Part shown: in pieces, positions 7,539 through 15,698 of the stretch
Layout of the letters: every line of letters begins with the position of its first letter
Position numbering within the stretch: the first letter of the stretch is position 1
DNA from: a virus
Direction: 5' to 3' (one strand)
DNA: 52,264 nt
IMG/VR virus record: IMGVR_UViG_3300030419_005497
Location: 1-52,264 of that record
Position numbers and translations under genes: made by a program
The notes under the pieces: model-generated
Databases searched by the model: none
Told to the model about the DNA's origin: nothing
Seen by the model: only the letters and a program-made list of their open reading frames with translations

Positions 7539-7578
7539 GGGAGGCTCCCCCGCCAACTCCTTAACCGGAGAGCCTCCC
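7539..7578. terminator. Strong hairpin between rIIA-like gene and next gene
   Basis: GGGAGGCTC (7539-7547) pairs perfectly with GAGCCTCCC (7570-7578), with an inner CTCC/GGAG pairing. On the leftward strand it is followed by TAAATTTAAATTTAAAC rather than a clean T run. It may be an attenuator or RNA-stabilising hairpin between rIIA and the downstream genes. Confidence 0.5.
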
Positions 7579-7585
7579 GTTCACT

Positions 7586-9787
7586 CTACTTACCGTTTAG
7601 ATAAGCGGAGAGATACTTTACATCCCCTACTTCTATCCCGTGATAATAGTCATTCGGGTTCATGAACTTAATCATCGGGTATTCTTCAATGAGTTCATCC
7701 ACCTGTTGCAAGTACGGGTTCTCTCCATCAGTATCTTGCTCAGGTTTCATAATTTTTTCAACCTCGTCCCTATCGATACCAAGACGAGCAAGGCCGCAAC
7801 GTAGGTTACTGTAGTGATCTCTAGGGCTACGATTCACTTTCGCAGAATTCGCGGCATCAACTAAATCCATGTATAAATGGTTTTTGTTTTTTAGCTGGCT
7901 TCGCAAAGTATTAATAATCTCATCTTTTGCAATAATGAAATTAGCATGGTAGCGAATTTTATCGCGGTTGCACCAATCTACTGCATCTTCATAGGCGTTG
8001 TTTTCTTCGGCCCATTTTGTCACGATTTGAAAGGTGACATCTTTCAATGCAGTCCAACCCTTACCAAGTTTCTTTATGGCTGAACTTTTAACAGCATAAA
8101 CTTCATCTTCGGAAGGAATGTCCTCTACGACTTCACGCATAGACCTCAGATGCTTGAAATAGACTTGAGGTGTTTCACCATCAATTTTATATCGATTCAT
8201 TTCAATGAAAATTCCATCAGTCTTTTCATTTAGATCGCAGTCAACTGGTTTCCAGTAGTCAGAATCATTACCCGTTTCTCCTGCTGAACCGTCTCTAACG
8301 AATTTGAATACTTTCAGATTGTTTTTTGGATTAGTGGGAGTATAGGAGCGAGTACCACTTGTGGTACGCTTCCCAAAGTCCTCTGGGAGAGAAACCTCCG
8401 ACAAATTTTTAATTTCACAATCAACTTTTGTTTTATCTAAAAACTCCTCCATGCCGTTGACCATCTTGCCCTCATTGTTGGCGTAATGCTCTGGGCAACT
8501 AATAAGGTGAACGTCATTCCCTGCTTCTGCCTCGCTCACGCAACGAGCGTAGAGTCCACGGGGGTTGGGAAGATCATTGTAGTAAAGAACAGTGTTTGGC
8601 TTCACCGCAATGTTGCGAGTTTCAACTCTACGGAACTTTTGAGTGTTTCGAGACTTCTCATAGCGATAAACCTTGAGGGGGCTACTACGCAAGTCCCAGC
8701 AAGAGATATTGGCAGAGTCGATTGCTTGACCATCATAGTCCACCTTTTCCACGATTCGGGAAAGGGTGTAGTATCCACTTCCGTAATCAAAAAGCTCGCC
8801 ATAGAGCAGTTTCGCTCCCCAATAGGACTTTTCGTTGGCAAATTTCTCATGAATTTGCCCAACGATTTCCTCCTTAATCTTGAGCATCTTTTTTACTATG
8901 TTCTTAATCGTAACATCAGTATATTCCAACATCTCGCGAGAGGCGGCGACACTCAATTCCCCGATTTCAAATTCAATATGCAGACATTCGCTGAACATAT
9001 TCTCTAATTCCTCTGGGACGTTTTTGAGGTTACTCTTTTCAATCCGGTAAGCAACATTGCCCATGATCGCAACTGGCTTGTTGTCGGAGTAATAAGTAGA
9101 AGTATTCGATGTGTTCCACTCCCATTCATCCCCAGAAAGAATTGGATCTTTTTGATCTTCAAAAAAAGTTGGTCGGCCCTTTATGACGGGCTTAACCTTG
9201 AAGTAGCGGAAAAACTCTTGAGCCTTTTCCTCAAAGACATTTATATCGTCTGGCTCAACGGGAATAATAACTTCGATCCCGTTTTCCTCATTGGTATCAC
9301 TAACGCCAAGTAAATCGCACTGACCTACCTTACTTGGATCAATAATTGCATTGTAGTGATAGCACTTGCCATCGACGTATGACTTAACCATGAAACTATC
9401 GGAATAGGCAAAGGCAGACTTACAACCGATTCCAAACATACCGATTGCATCATTAGTTCCACGCTTGGTTGACTCACCGTATTGAGTGTAGATATTCCGA
9501 ACCTCATCAGTGGTCAAACCCTTGCCATAATCGCGAACCGAAAACTCAGTCAGTAATCGAGTAGGAAGCCCAATTACAATAGGTCTTTCGGGCTGACCTG
9601 TTTGAACATGAGCATCTACCGCATTGCAAGCATACTCACGCTGAACTGCTAAAATCTTGTCCGAATACATTGAGTTTCGGAGAATATCCAGAAGGTGAGG
9701 CAATCCACTTTCAGAGATTGCGAACGAGACGGATTCCTGTATCCCTTTTTGGGATAAGGCGTTTTCATTAATTGGAGTTGGTTTCAT
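7586..9787 (-). CDS. rIIA: rIIA-like GHKL ATPase-fold protein
   Basis: The 733-residue length matches T4 rIIA (725). The N-terminal GHKL/Hsp90-type ATP-binding domain shows an N box EYACNAVDA (51-59), a G1 motif DYGKGL (86-91) and a G2 motif with GMFGIGCKSAF (116-126). The remainder is a long alpha/beta region without other known motifs. Together with the rIIB-like gene 376 bases downstream it forms the classic rII pair, implicated in membrane integrity and exclusion functions during infection. It has its own promoter (9821-9849) and a hairpin after its stop. Confidence 0.9.
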   Translation of the reverse strand: MKPTPINENALSQKGIQESVSFAISESGLPHLLDILRNSMYSDKILAVQREYACNAVDAHVQTGQPERPIVIGLPTRLLTEFSVRDYGKGLTTDEVRNIYTQYGESTKRGTNDAIGMFGIGCKSAFAYSDSFMVKSYVDGKCYHYNAIIDPSKVGQCDLLGVSDTNEENGIEVIIPVEPDDINVFEEKAQEFFRYFKVKPVIKGRPTFFEDQKDPILSGDEWEWNTSNTSTYYSDNKPVAIMGNVAYRIEKSNLKNVPEELENMFSECLHIEFEIGELSVAASREMLEYTDVTIKNIVKKMLKIKEEIVGQIHEKFANEKSYWGAKLLYGELFDYGSGYYTLSRIVEKVDYDGQAIDSANISCWDLRSSPLKVYRYEKSRNTQKFRRVETRNIAVKPNTVLYYNDLPNPRGLYARCVSEAEAGNDVHLISCPEHYANNEGKMVNGMEEFLDKTKVDCEIKNLSEVSLPEDFGKRTTSGTRSYTPTNPKNNLKVFKFVRDGSAGETGNDSDYWKPVDCDLNEKTDGIFIEMNRYKIDGETPQVYFKHLRSMREVVEDIPSEDEVYAVKSSAIKKLGKGWTALKDVTFQIVTKWAEENNAYEDAVDWCNRDKIRYHANFIIAKDEIINTLRSQLKNKNHLYMDLVDAANSAKVNRSPRDHYSNLRCGLARLGIDRDEVEKIMKPEQDTDGENPYLQQVDELIEEYPMIKFMNPNDYYHGIEVGDVKYLSAYLNGK

Positions 9788-9820
9788 GATTTGTATGTGT
9801 TATTCGTTTAACTTGAGACG

Positions 9821-9849
9821 AGCTTATAGGAATACTTATGCGGAGTCAA
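9821..9849 (-). promoter_or_regulatory. Promoter of the rIIA-like gene
   Basis: Read leftward, TTGACT (9844-9849), a 17-base spacer and TAAGCT (9821-9826) follow an eight-base A-tract that resembles an UP element. The predicted leader to the ATG at 9787 is about 28 bases. Confidence 0.45.
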
Positions 9850-9861
9850 TCTTTTTTTTCG

Positions 9862-12123
9862 TTATTCTCCCCAAAACTTCCACCAAGGCTTTTCCTCTGT
9901 TTTCGGTTCAAATATAGCCCCCTCTTTTTCGGTGGAGGTTTGAACTTCGACTTCAGCTTCCTTGTCTGGCTGTTCGTTAACTTGTTGGTCTACTACTTTC
10001 GATTTTAAATTTGAAAGATTTTGGTTTATGACTTCTGCCGCTACTTTAACCTTATCCAAAAGGCCACTAGGGGTAGAATCATCATCAAGGAGAATATGAT
10101 GTGTTCGCTTCCCCTTCTTCATAAGGTGTTCTGCTCTAGCCTCAAGCACTTTGTCCATATCCTTATCCCCAACGCTTACTGTTTCCCATGTGCAATACTC
10201 TCCCTCTGGCCTTATATTAACTGGTACAGGGAAATCGCTTGGCTTGTAAAAACCCCATCTGCTTTTTGCTTTACCATTCTTAAATTTTTCATGTTTCCTA
10301 ATTCGGATATGAGGCATCGGGGTTTGCCCATTCCCCTTGTTGTAGTCCTTGCGCTTAACCGTGCCATCTGATTCGTCGTAGTAATACTTCTTCTTGTTTC
10401 TCGGAACGCTGATGTTCCTAGCTTCGTATGCTTCAGTTTCTTCGTCGGATACTGGAGGCGCGTTTTCACCTTTGGATCTTTTTTCTTCGCGGTCTTTGTT
10501 CTCTCTTTCTACCCATTCAACCGTCTCTTGATTGATTCGTACTAGATTTTTTATACTAAAAAGGACAAGTCCTATAATGGAATCTTTTAAGACCGCATAC
10601 GTTTCTCGGTGCATCAAATCCTCAAGGACTGTAAAATCGCCGTTATACGAAATAGTTAAGTCTTTGCTTACTGTAATATCAAAAGAAGGATTAAACATAG
10701 TCCAATCATGTTCCGCTACCTTGAATTTTTCAAACTTTTCCTTCGGTACTACTTTTTCAGTGAAAGTATTGCGGTAAAATGTGAACCTCATGACTCCTCT
10801 CCTATCCGAATGACCCTCTCTCTGTTTGTTGATAGAAGCGTTCCATAAAAACTGCCTTTTCGTGAAAAACTTTTGAAAATCTTCTCCATTCTCAAGCGTG
10901 ACCTTTTCCGATTGCTCCCAATACATAGACTTCATGCTACTCAGCATAGTGGGATGCACCAAAGGCAAGCAATGATGCTGGTTCAATGTCACCGGATCAG
11001 TCGCTCCTTCTTTATCACACTTTTCCTTCTCGGTTTGTGAGAAGCAAGTTCCTGACCCAATATGTCTACCTAACCCAAGTAAAGCCTCTTTTTGTGGTTC
11101 TCCAAAAATCTGCTCAAATCTTTTAACGTCATCATCTTCTTCGGTTAATTTCGTTATAGTAAAAGATGGCAATGTTTTATCTTCATGCTCTACGACATAG
11201 GCACTTCTGTTGGAAAAGCATATATCAAACCAATTAGATGGAAGATCATCCCTAAAAACAAAAGGAATAGCAGGGTACAACTCCTGTTTAATTTCCCTGT
11301 CGAAACCGTCAGGATCTTTTTGGTCGCCATCGGCATAGTAACAATCAGTCCAATCGTTTTCATCTGAGCCAATAATTTTTGATCTAGTTTTGCCAATTTT
11401 CCATATCGCCCTACTCTCAGACATGAAAATCTTTTCGCATATCAAATCTTTAAGGTATTGATCCGCTATGCCATACCAGTTTGGGTCATCTACGTTCCCC
11501 ATCTTCCAGTTCAGATCGCTCTTTATCTTTTTTGAGTCTCTTAAATCATCCAATACTTCATTAATGTTATCCATGCACCAATTTACATAAGCAACATAAG
11601 ACTCCATGATCCATTCTTCATCGAGCGGTCTTAACCCCCTGTATCTTTCGTTCAAAATTCCGTCTTTATGCCTACCACTCTTAATTAGCTTGTTAATATG
11701 ATTTCTAAAACTAGGTTGACCAAGGGGGGATTCTTCATCGTGCTTCAGCATGAGAAGTCGATTTTTCAGACAATCTTTTTCTAATGCGTTTGGACTCGCA
11801 ATTTCCCACTTCGGCCTAACCAGTATTTTTTGAACTTCAGACTTATCGTATAAATAACCATTTTTATAGTCAAAGTCACTCATGTCCCTCAAATGACTAG
11901 AAGAAAGGGAATCTTTGGTAATGGAAGAAGATAGAGAGCGATTTGAGTAGGGTTCTCTATCGTAGTTTTCTTGCCTTGAATTAAAATAGGCCCACTGGTT
12001 TTTGTCTCCAGCTTTCGGCGTATTACCGATTTGGTTTGCGTCAGCGGTGAACCCAACGGACTTATTCTTTTTCCGTCTTGGGGTTGGCCCCCTTCCCTTT
12101 TTTCTACCCTTACTCTTTGGCAT
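9862..12123 (-). CDS. Large protein of unknown function (753 aa)
   Basis: One of the three largest products in the window, and not recognised. The first 35 residues are strongly basic (MPKSKGRKKGRGPTPRRKKN), and a Ser-rich linker follows. The central part is Trp- and acidic-rich, with GNVDDPNWYGIADQYLKDL and a LNQHHCLPLVHP segment. There is one hydrophobic helix, SIIGLVLFSIKNLV. The C-terminal region is polar and low-complexity and ends KPWWKFWGE. A basic N-terminus could bind nucleic acid, and the HHC segment could bind metal; neither is demonstrated. It has its own promoter and lies just upstream of rIIA, consistent with an early gene. Confidence 0.85.
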   Translation of the reverse strand: MPKSKGRKKGRGPTPRRKKNKSVGFTADANQIGNTPKAGDKNQWAYFNSRQENYDREPYSNRSLSSSITKDSLSSSHLRDMSDFDYKNGYLYDKSEVQKILVRPKWEIASPNALEKDCLKNRLLMLKHDEESPLGQPSFRNHINKLIKSGRHKDGILNERYRGLRPLDEEWIMESYVAYVNWCMDNINEVLDDLRDSKKIKSDLNWKMGNVDDPNWYGIADQYLKDLICEKIFMSESRAIWKIGKTRSKIIGSDENDWTDCYYADGDQKDPDGFDREIKQELYPAIPFVFRDDLPSNWFDICFSNRSAYVVEHEDKTLPSFTITKLTEEDDDVKRFEQIFGEPQKEALLGLGRHIGSGTCFSQTEKEKCDKEGATDPVTLNQHHCLPLVHPTMLSSMKSMYWEQSEKVTLENGEDFQKFFTKRQFLWNASINKQREGHSDRRGVMRFTFYRNTFTEKVVPKEKFEKFKVAEHDWTMFNPSFDITVSKDLTISYNGDFTVLEDLMHRETYAVLKDSIIGLVLFSIKNLVRINQETVEWVERENKDREEKRSKGENAPPVSDEETEAYEARNISVPRNKKKYYYDESDGTVKRKDYNKGNGQTPMPHIRIRKHEKFKNGKAKSRWGFYKPSDFPVPVNIRPEGEYCTWETVSVGDKDMDKVLEARAEHLMKKGKRTHHILLDDDSTPSGLLDKVKVAAEVINQNLSNLKSKVVDQQVNEQPDKEAEVEVQTSTEKEGAIFEPKTEEKPWWKFWGE

Positions 12124-12129
12124 GGATCG

Positions 12130-12168
12130 ACACTACTATCTAATCAGTAGTTCGTCAATTATTTTTTT
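12130..12168 (-). promoter_or_regulatory. A-tract plus TTGACG promoter of the 753-residue gene
   Basis: TTGACG (12153-12158, read leftward) follows a seven-base A-tract and lies 29 bases before the ATG at 12123. A weak TAGTGT -10 (12130-12135) sits at 17-base spacing, so the message would be nearly leaderless. Confidence 0.4.
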
Positions 12169-12173
12169 CGTAA

Positions 12174-12404
12174 TTATCTATGTATGTAATCAAAACCATC
12201 TGGCCCATCTGTCCTTGTTTCGATTTCAAAATTCTCCAAATAAGATTCGTCTAGCATTTCACTAAAAGGTGTGTCCATAAACATCTCGTAAGCTGCTTTA
12301 TGGGCATCCTCATGAGCGTTAGCTTTTATCACTACGGTTTTTGCAACAGAAAAAACAATCTTAACTGGAACTTCATTATTCTTGTCACCTTGTTCTATTC
12401 TCAT
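12174..12404 (-). CDS. Small hypothetical protein (76 aa)
   Basis: The protein starts MRIEQGDKNNEVPVKIVFSV. A beta-hairpin-like N-terminus is followed by a helix with NAHEDAHKAAYEMF, giving a compact alpha/beta pattern. No family is recognised. It overlaps the small membrane ORF upstream. Confidence 0.6.
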   Translation of the reverse strand: MRIEQGDKNNEVPVKIVFSVAKTVVIKANAHEDAHKAAYEMFMDTPFSEMLDESYLENFEIETRTDGPDGFDYIHR

Positions 12405-12477
12405 ATTTTTTCCACTTTCGCTTTATGTAGTCCCACAACATGATTCCTATTCCCAGTATAAAATAAAGCACCTTCAT
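12385..12477 (-). CDS. Possible membrane micropeptide (30 aa)
   Basis: MKVLYFILGIGIMLWDYIKR begins with one hydrophobic segment and is followed by a Lys-rich tail, typical of a single-pass N-out or inner-membrane micropeptide. No clear ribosome site is seen, and it overlaps the next gene by 20 bases, so confidence is low. Confidence 0.35.
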   Translation of the reverse strand: MKVLYFILGIGIMLWDYIKRKWKKYENRTR

Positions 12478-12502
12478 GTCTATTTTTACACCAAGAAAAA
12501 CT

Positions 12503-12579
12503 TGGTTGGCCCGTAGGGACTTGAACCCTAAACCTTGGAATTATGAGTTCCCTGCTCTAACCGATTGAGCTACGGGCCA
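12503..12579 (-). tRNA. tRNA with CAT anticodon (Met or Ile2)
   Basis: A full cloverleaf folds on the minus strand. The acceptor is TGGCCCG with CGGGCCA (U1-A72), the D stem GCTC/GAGC, the anticodon loop CTCATAA and the T arm TAGGG-TTCAAGT-CCCTA. The discriminator is A and the CCA end is encoded. A CAT anticodon can mean elongator Met or lysidine-modified Ile2; the sequence does not settle it. Its 5' 23 bases overlap the coding sequence at 12557-13033. Confidence 0.92.
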
Positions 12580-13033
12580 TCCAGATTGGTCTGGGGGTCT
12601 TGCCCCATTTGGCAAAATACGATTTCTCTCCGTTGTAGTAATCTCGATATGCTTGAACCGGATCTTCTTTTTTATACTCATCTGGCATCGCTTGAGCAAA
12701 CGGAGTCAAGCCAACGTCAGGTAAATTAAGTTTGTCGTAGTGGTTATCGCACCAATCAATAGCATCAAGAGATTTATGGATTTTACCGTAACGCTCAAAG
12801 TATTCTTCGCACAACTGATATGCGTGAGTAAGTAACCACTCATAGTTGGATTTGGACTCACGCGCCCATTTAGTGCAAGGATGATTATAGTATGCTCTAC
12901 GGTACGGAGCTTTACCATTTTCAAAGGCAGAGCATAACATTTGTGCAGACTCAAGAATCATTTTAACAACGTGCTTATCGCACAACTGACGCGCTGCCGT
13001 CTTGGGGTCTTTATGGACAATGAATATATTCAT
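12557..13033 (-). CDS. Conserved phage protein with CDKHVVKMILE motif
   Basis: I chose the ATG at 13033, giving a 158-residue protein that starts MNIFIVHKDPKTAARQLCDK. This matches the usual start of a phage family with D-DP--AA---CDKHVVKM-LE-AQML. Further conserved pieces are YYNHPCTKWARESKSNYEWL and a C-terminal RDYY---K--FAKW. The function of the family is not known to me. Oddly, the last residues and the TAG stop are read from the 5' part of the tRNA gene, the stop lying in the D-loop. Confidence 0.82.
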   Translation of the reverse strand: MNIFIVHKDPKTAARQLCDKHVVKMILESAQMLCSAFENGKAPYRRAYYNHPCTKWARESKSNYEWLLTHAYQLCEEYFERYGKIHKSLDAIDWCDNHYDKLNLPDVGLTPFAQAMPDEYKKEDPVQAYRDYYNGEKSYFAKWGKTPRPIWMARSSIG

Positions 13034-13392
13034 TCGTAATAGCCGATAGTCTTGACAAAGGCTGGAGTATAATCTCCCACATAAGAACATTCAACATTAT
13101 ATGAAAAGTATTGCTCTGCTTCGTCATACCAAGAAATAAAATCTACGATACCATCCCCCTTGCCTTCGGAGGGGTCACTAGCAATAAAGTCCTCCATCAA
13201 AAGATCAAGGCATTTATAGTAGCAGTAACAAGCTCTTGGGTTATCCCCAAAGGTTTCTGAAACCCCAATGAAAGCCTCATCGAAACCGTCAGCGAGGAGG
13301 ATTTTACCCGAAAGTTCGGGGTAATGCTCCTCGATGTAGCCTTCTATCCTCCTTCTTTCTTTTGAGCTATTCTTTCCCATCGGCAAACTCAT
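13030..13392 (-). CDS. Conserved phage hypothetical protein (120 aa)
   Basis: After a basic start the protein has GFDEAFIGVSETFGDNPRA, then YYKCLDLLMEDF, and a C-terminal FNV-like segment ending VGDYTPAFVKTIGYYE. Proteins with DxFIGxxxxFG and EYTPxF patterns recur in marine and enteric phages without an assigned function. It overlaps the next gene by 4 bases. Two starts are possible (13392 or 13380); neither has a clear ribosome site. Confidence 0.75.
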   Translation of the reverse strand: MSLPMGKNSSKERRRIEGYIEEHYPELSGKILLADGFDEAFIGVSETFGDNPRACYCYYKCLDLLMEDFIASDPSEGKGDGIVDFISWYDEAEQYFSYNVECSYVGDYTPAFVKTIGYYE

Positions 13393-13663
13393 CTTCTACC
13401 GTAGCAAACTGCCCTTCAGCTTGCTTCTCGGATTGATCCATTATGTATTTAACGAGTTCGTGTATTTCATGATATATTTTCAGATGTCGGTTATTTTCGA
13501 CTGCCTTCATCATTACATCTTCTCTTTGCTCGTCGCTCAACTCAGAGAATTTCTCTTTTTCCATTCGACAAGCGAGAGGAGGAAGGAAGTCTATAGAGTC
13601 GTGAGTGATATGAACAACGGCATCGTGTTCGCCAACAGTGATTGTAGTATTATTGTCTTTCAT
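13367..13663 (-). CDS. Hypothetical acidic protein (98 aa)
   Basis: From the ATG at 13663 the product starts MKDNNTTITVGEHDAVVHIT and continues as a helical acidic protein. Longer in-frame starts at 13687 and 13708 exist and would overlap the upstream gene. No motif is recognised. Confidence 0.6.
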   Translation of the reverse strand: MKDNNTTITVGEHDAVVHITHDSIDFLPPLACRMEKEKFSELSDEQREDVMMKAVENNRHLKIYHEIHELVKYIMDQSEKQAEGQFATVEDEFADGKE

Positions 13664-13667
13664 TTTT

Positions 13668-13835
13668 TTAAGATGGTTTGTCGCCATGATATTTTTCGTA
13701 GAGAACATGATATAAACTTTCTTTGTTCTTATACGGCATCTCTTTAATGACTTTCATAGTGACTTCTGGTTCCGATAACAAGGGTAGAATTCTTTTTTCT
13801 AGTCTGGTTAATTTTTCCTTTTCTTCTTTGTTCAT
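13668..13835 (-). CDS. Small helical hypothetical protein (55 aa)
   Basis: The ATG at 13835 is coupled to the TAA of the upstream membrane micropeptide (TAATG). The product starts MNKEEKEKLTRLEKRILPLL, charged and helical. A longer start at 13895 would cover most of that upstream gene and is less likely. Confidence 0.6.
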   Translation of the reverse strand: MNKEEKEKLTRLEKRILPLLSEPEVTMKVIKEMPYKNKESLYHVLYEKYHGDKPS

Positions 13836-13975
13836 TAATGGAATGTGATTGGGTTTACAATACAAAGCTCTATCAAAACTGATAACACCGCCCAAATAAT
13901 AAAGCCCTCAAGAGGATTAAACAAACCAAATAATACGAGGGTAATCGCTATCCCCAAGGCAATGTAAACTCCCAT
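13835..13975 (-). CDS. Small two-helix membrane protein (46 aa)
   Basis: MGVYIALGIAITLVLFGLFN opens the first hydrophobic helix and a second follows (FIIWAVLSVLIELCIV). Both ends are joined to neighbours by TAATG stop-start overlaps, which is strong support for a real gene too short for routine ORF calling. Function is unknown; a holin-like or membrane-modulating role is only a possibility. Confidence 0.6.
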   Translation of the reverse strand: MGVYIALGIAITLVLFGLFNPLEGFIIWAVLSVLIELCIVNPITFH

Positions 13976-14127
13976 TATTTTCTCTCCCTCATTTTTTGAA
14001 GGTTAATCGATTTTACGCCTTCTTCCTTGGAGAATTCTTCCTTCCATAATTTTTTGAGTTCATTCCATTGCTCTAAATCAAGATCTTTTTCTGGCTCCTC
14101 CACTACAATTATTACCTTATACTTCAT
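13975..14127 (-). CDS. Small hypothetical protein (50 aa)
   Basis: MKYKVIIVVEEPEKDLDLEQ starts a short beta strand plus charged helix protein. Its TAA overlaps the ATG of the membrane micropeptide. No family is recognised. Confidence 0.6.
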   Translation of the reverse strand: MKYKVIIVVEEPEKDLDLEQWNELKKLWKEEFSKEEGVKSINLQKMRERK

Positions 14128-14129
14128 TT

Positions 14130-14294
14130 CTATTCCTCTTTGCCTAATTCTTTGGGGATTGTGGGTCGTTCTCTTTCAATCAAATCTATAATATCTTGAC
14201 AACGATCAACGTATTGGTCTGTGGTTAAATGATTGCCGTCTCGCATATCGGGGCATCTGTCGTAAATTGCTTTTATGATTTCGTAGTTTCTCAT
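14130..14294 (-). CDS. Small hypothetical protein (54 aa)
   Basis: MRNYEIIKAIYDRCPDMRDG starts a helical protein with two Cys residues, ending PKELGKEE. It sits tightly between neighbours in the small-gene operon. Function is unknown. Confidence 0.6.
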   Translation of the reverse strand: MRNYEIIKAIYDRCPDMRDGNHLTTDQYVDRCQDIIDLIERERPTIPKELGKEE

Positions 14295-14297
14295 ATA

Positions 14298-14576
14298 TCA
14301 TTTCTCTTTAGAATATAGACCCGACCTTTCATCTATATCTTTAGATTGCTTTGTTAATTTTTTAATTATTGTATCGTAAGCAGGTTTACCCCATTCTCCT
14401 AAATGACTACAATGTTTTGCTAGGGGGTCATTAGGTTGAGGCACTCCGAGTATTTTGTAGCGCGTTTTATTAATTTTTTCCACCTGTTCGCAAGTAGAAC
14501 GAGCTACACAAAAGTTAATAGCGTCCACTACCATCCATATTTCTGCTCTGTTAAGTTCGGCTTCTTCGTCAGTCAT
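14298..14576 (-). CDS. Hypothetical protein (92 aa)
   Basis: The protein starts MTDEEAELNRAEIWMVVDAI and is acidic-to-basic and helical, with Cys at three positions. A GAGGG ribosome site lies 5 bases before the ATG. Its opening loosely resembles the NKEA-type proteins. Confidence 0.65.
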   Translation of the reverse strand: MTDEEAELNRAEIWMVVDAINFCVARSTCEQVEKINKTRYKILGVPQPNDPLAKHCSHLGEWGKPAYDTIIKKLTKQSKDIDERSGLYSKEK

Positions 14577-14720
14577 TTAACCCTCCATGTGTTTTTCAAG
14601 TTGTTCGCGCAAGCGGAGGAACTCATCGTCAGATAAATCCATCTCCTCTGCAATTTCATCTCCTACCATCGCCATGCCAAGGCGAGCTATTTCTAAATAA
14701 GTGATCGCATCTTCTTTCAT
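14577..14720 (-). CDS. Small acidic protein (47 aa)
   Basis: I chose the ATG at 14720 because AGGAGGGAGTTTTAGA precedes it; the start at 14768 would overlap the upstream gene. The product starts MKEDAITYLEIARLGMAMVG, similar in style to the MTNKEA family (helix with IARLGM). Function is unknown. Confidence 0.6.
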   Translation of the reverse strand: MKEDAITYLEIARLGMAMVGDEIAEEMDLSDDEFLRLREQLEKHMEG

Positions 14721-14721
14721 T

Positions 14722-14928
14722 CTAAAACTCCCTCCTTTCCAAATCGTCCATTTGCCCAAGTTGGTCAATAACTTGCCATCCCAACTCGACCATCCGGTCT
14801 TGGATATTTCTCTCGTTCCTACTCAAGAACTCTACTGCTTGCTCCTCGCTCACATTGAACAGGTCTTGCACATCGCTAGTAGTCCAAACTACTTTCGCGT
14901 ATAAATTTTTGCCGTCTTTAATTGTCAT
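14722..14928 (-). CDS. Conserved small phage protein (68 aa)
   Basis: The protein shows VVWTTSDVQDLFNVSEEQAV, then FLSRNERNIQDRM and ELGWQVIDQL. This combination (DV--LF-VS-E-A--FL--NER-I-DRM-E-GW) is one I recognise from many phages and prophages without an assigned role. A GGGAGGACTAA sequence precedes the ATG. Confidence 0.75.
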   Translation of the reverse strand: MTIKDGKNLYAKVVWTTSDVQDLFNVSEEQAVEFLSRNERNIQDRMVELGWQVIDQLGQMDDLERREF

Positions 14929-15099
14929 TTAGTCCTCCCTAATGTTTTCATCGTAGTCAATATAGGCTTCAGCAATTTCAATCGCCTGTCGTTCAAGGCT
15001 GGCTTGCGCTTCCTGTTCAGCATACATGATGTCATGTTCAGCAAGGGTATTAGCTTTTGCCAATTTTAATACAATATCAAATGCTTCTTTGTTAGTCAT
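14929..15099 (-). CDS. Small acidic protein, NKEA-type N-terminus (56 aa)
   Basis: MTNKEAFDIVLKLAKANTLA starts a helical acidic protein paralogous by its opening to those at 54-275 and 6124-6354. It overlaps the upstream gene by 8 bases and its TAA abuts the next ATG. Function is unknown. Confidence 0.65.
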   Translation of the reverse strand: MTNKEAFDIVLKLAKANTLAEHDIMYAEQEAQASLERQAIEIAEAYIDYDENIRED

Positions 15100-15307
15100 T
15101 TAGTTGCCCGTTTGCGTTCAACCAAGTCTCTTGCGTTTCTATATCTTCAATACTCTCAATCTCTGCGTTCTCAACCCAAGCATTACTGACTTCGGTATCC
15201 ATTTGTAATTCTTCTATCGCTGCCTCCTCTGCAAACTTTTTGCTTGGAGCCTCCACATGGTAGGTGCGATAGGTTGTTGATTTAAATTCTACTTCGTATG
15301 TTTTCAT
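15092..15307 (-). CDS. Small hypothetical protein (71 aa)
   Basis: The protein starts MKTYEVEFKSTTYRTYHVEA and continues with PSKKFAEEAAIEEL. The pattern (beta strand, YHVEA, then a helix with EEAA) is common among small phage proteins. The C-terminus is acidic. Function is unknown. Confidence 0.68.
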   Translation of the reverse strand: MKTYEVEFKSTTYRTYHVEAPSKKFAEEAAIEELQMDTEVSNAWVENAEIESIEDIETQETWLNANGQLND

Positions 15308-15335
15308 TTTAATTTAATTCAATTTTGGTTTGATA

Positions 15336-15524
15336 TTAATTCTCCGTTATTCTTTCTTTAACGTGTGTTTCCCAATACTCAATGACACTATCGTCATCCA
15401 TATTCTTCCAACCAGAGCATCCTTCCATCAACAAGCAGTAAGTGTCGTTAATGTCCAGCATTTCATCTTCATGCTCGCAGCACTGTTCGCGCATTTCTTG
15501 TAATTGTTCATGTGTGTATTTCAT
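15336..15524 (-). CDS. Small acidic, Cys-containing protein (62 aa)
   Basis: MKYTHEQLQEMREQCCEHED starts a helical acidic protein with CC and a YCLLMEGCSGW segment. No family is recognised. Confidence 0.6.
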   Translation of the reverse strand: MKYTHEQLQEMREQCCEHEDEMLDINDTYCLLMEGCSGWKNMDDDSVIEYWETHVKERITEN

Positions 15525-15527
15525 AAT

Positions 15528-15695
15528 TTATCTTTCTATCTTTTCAAATTGTTTATCAAGAATACCATAAGCAATATCCTCCGCGATTTGTTGCCCAAAT
15601 TGTGGGTTAATATCGCCATTCTCTATCAATTTATCCATGTAATCAAACACGGCATATTGAATATCTTCTTTTAGGTCTGGTATCTTGTATCCCAT
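15528..15695 (-). CDS. Small hypothetical protein (55 aa)
   Basis: MGYKIPDLKEDIQYAVFDYM starts a helical acidic protein that fits exactly between the genes at 15336-15524 and 15699-15971, with only three-base gaps. Function is unknown. Confidence 0.6.
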   Translation of the reverse strand: MGYKIPDLKEDIQYAVFDYMDKLIENGDINPQFGQQIAEDIAYGILDKQFEKIER

Positions 15696-15698
15696 AAT

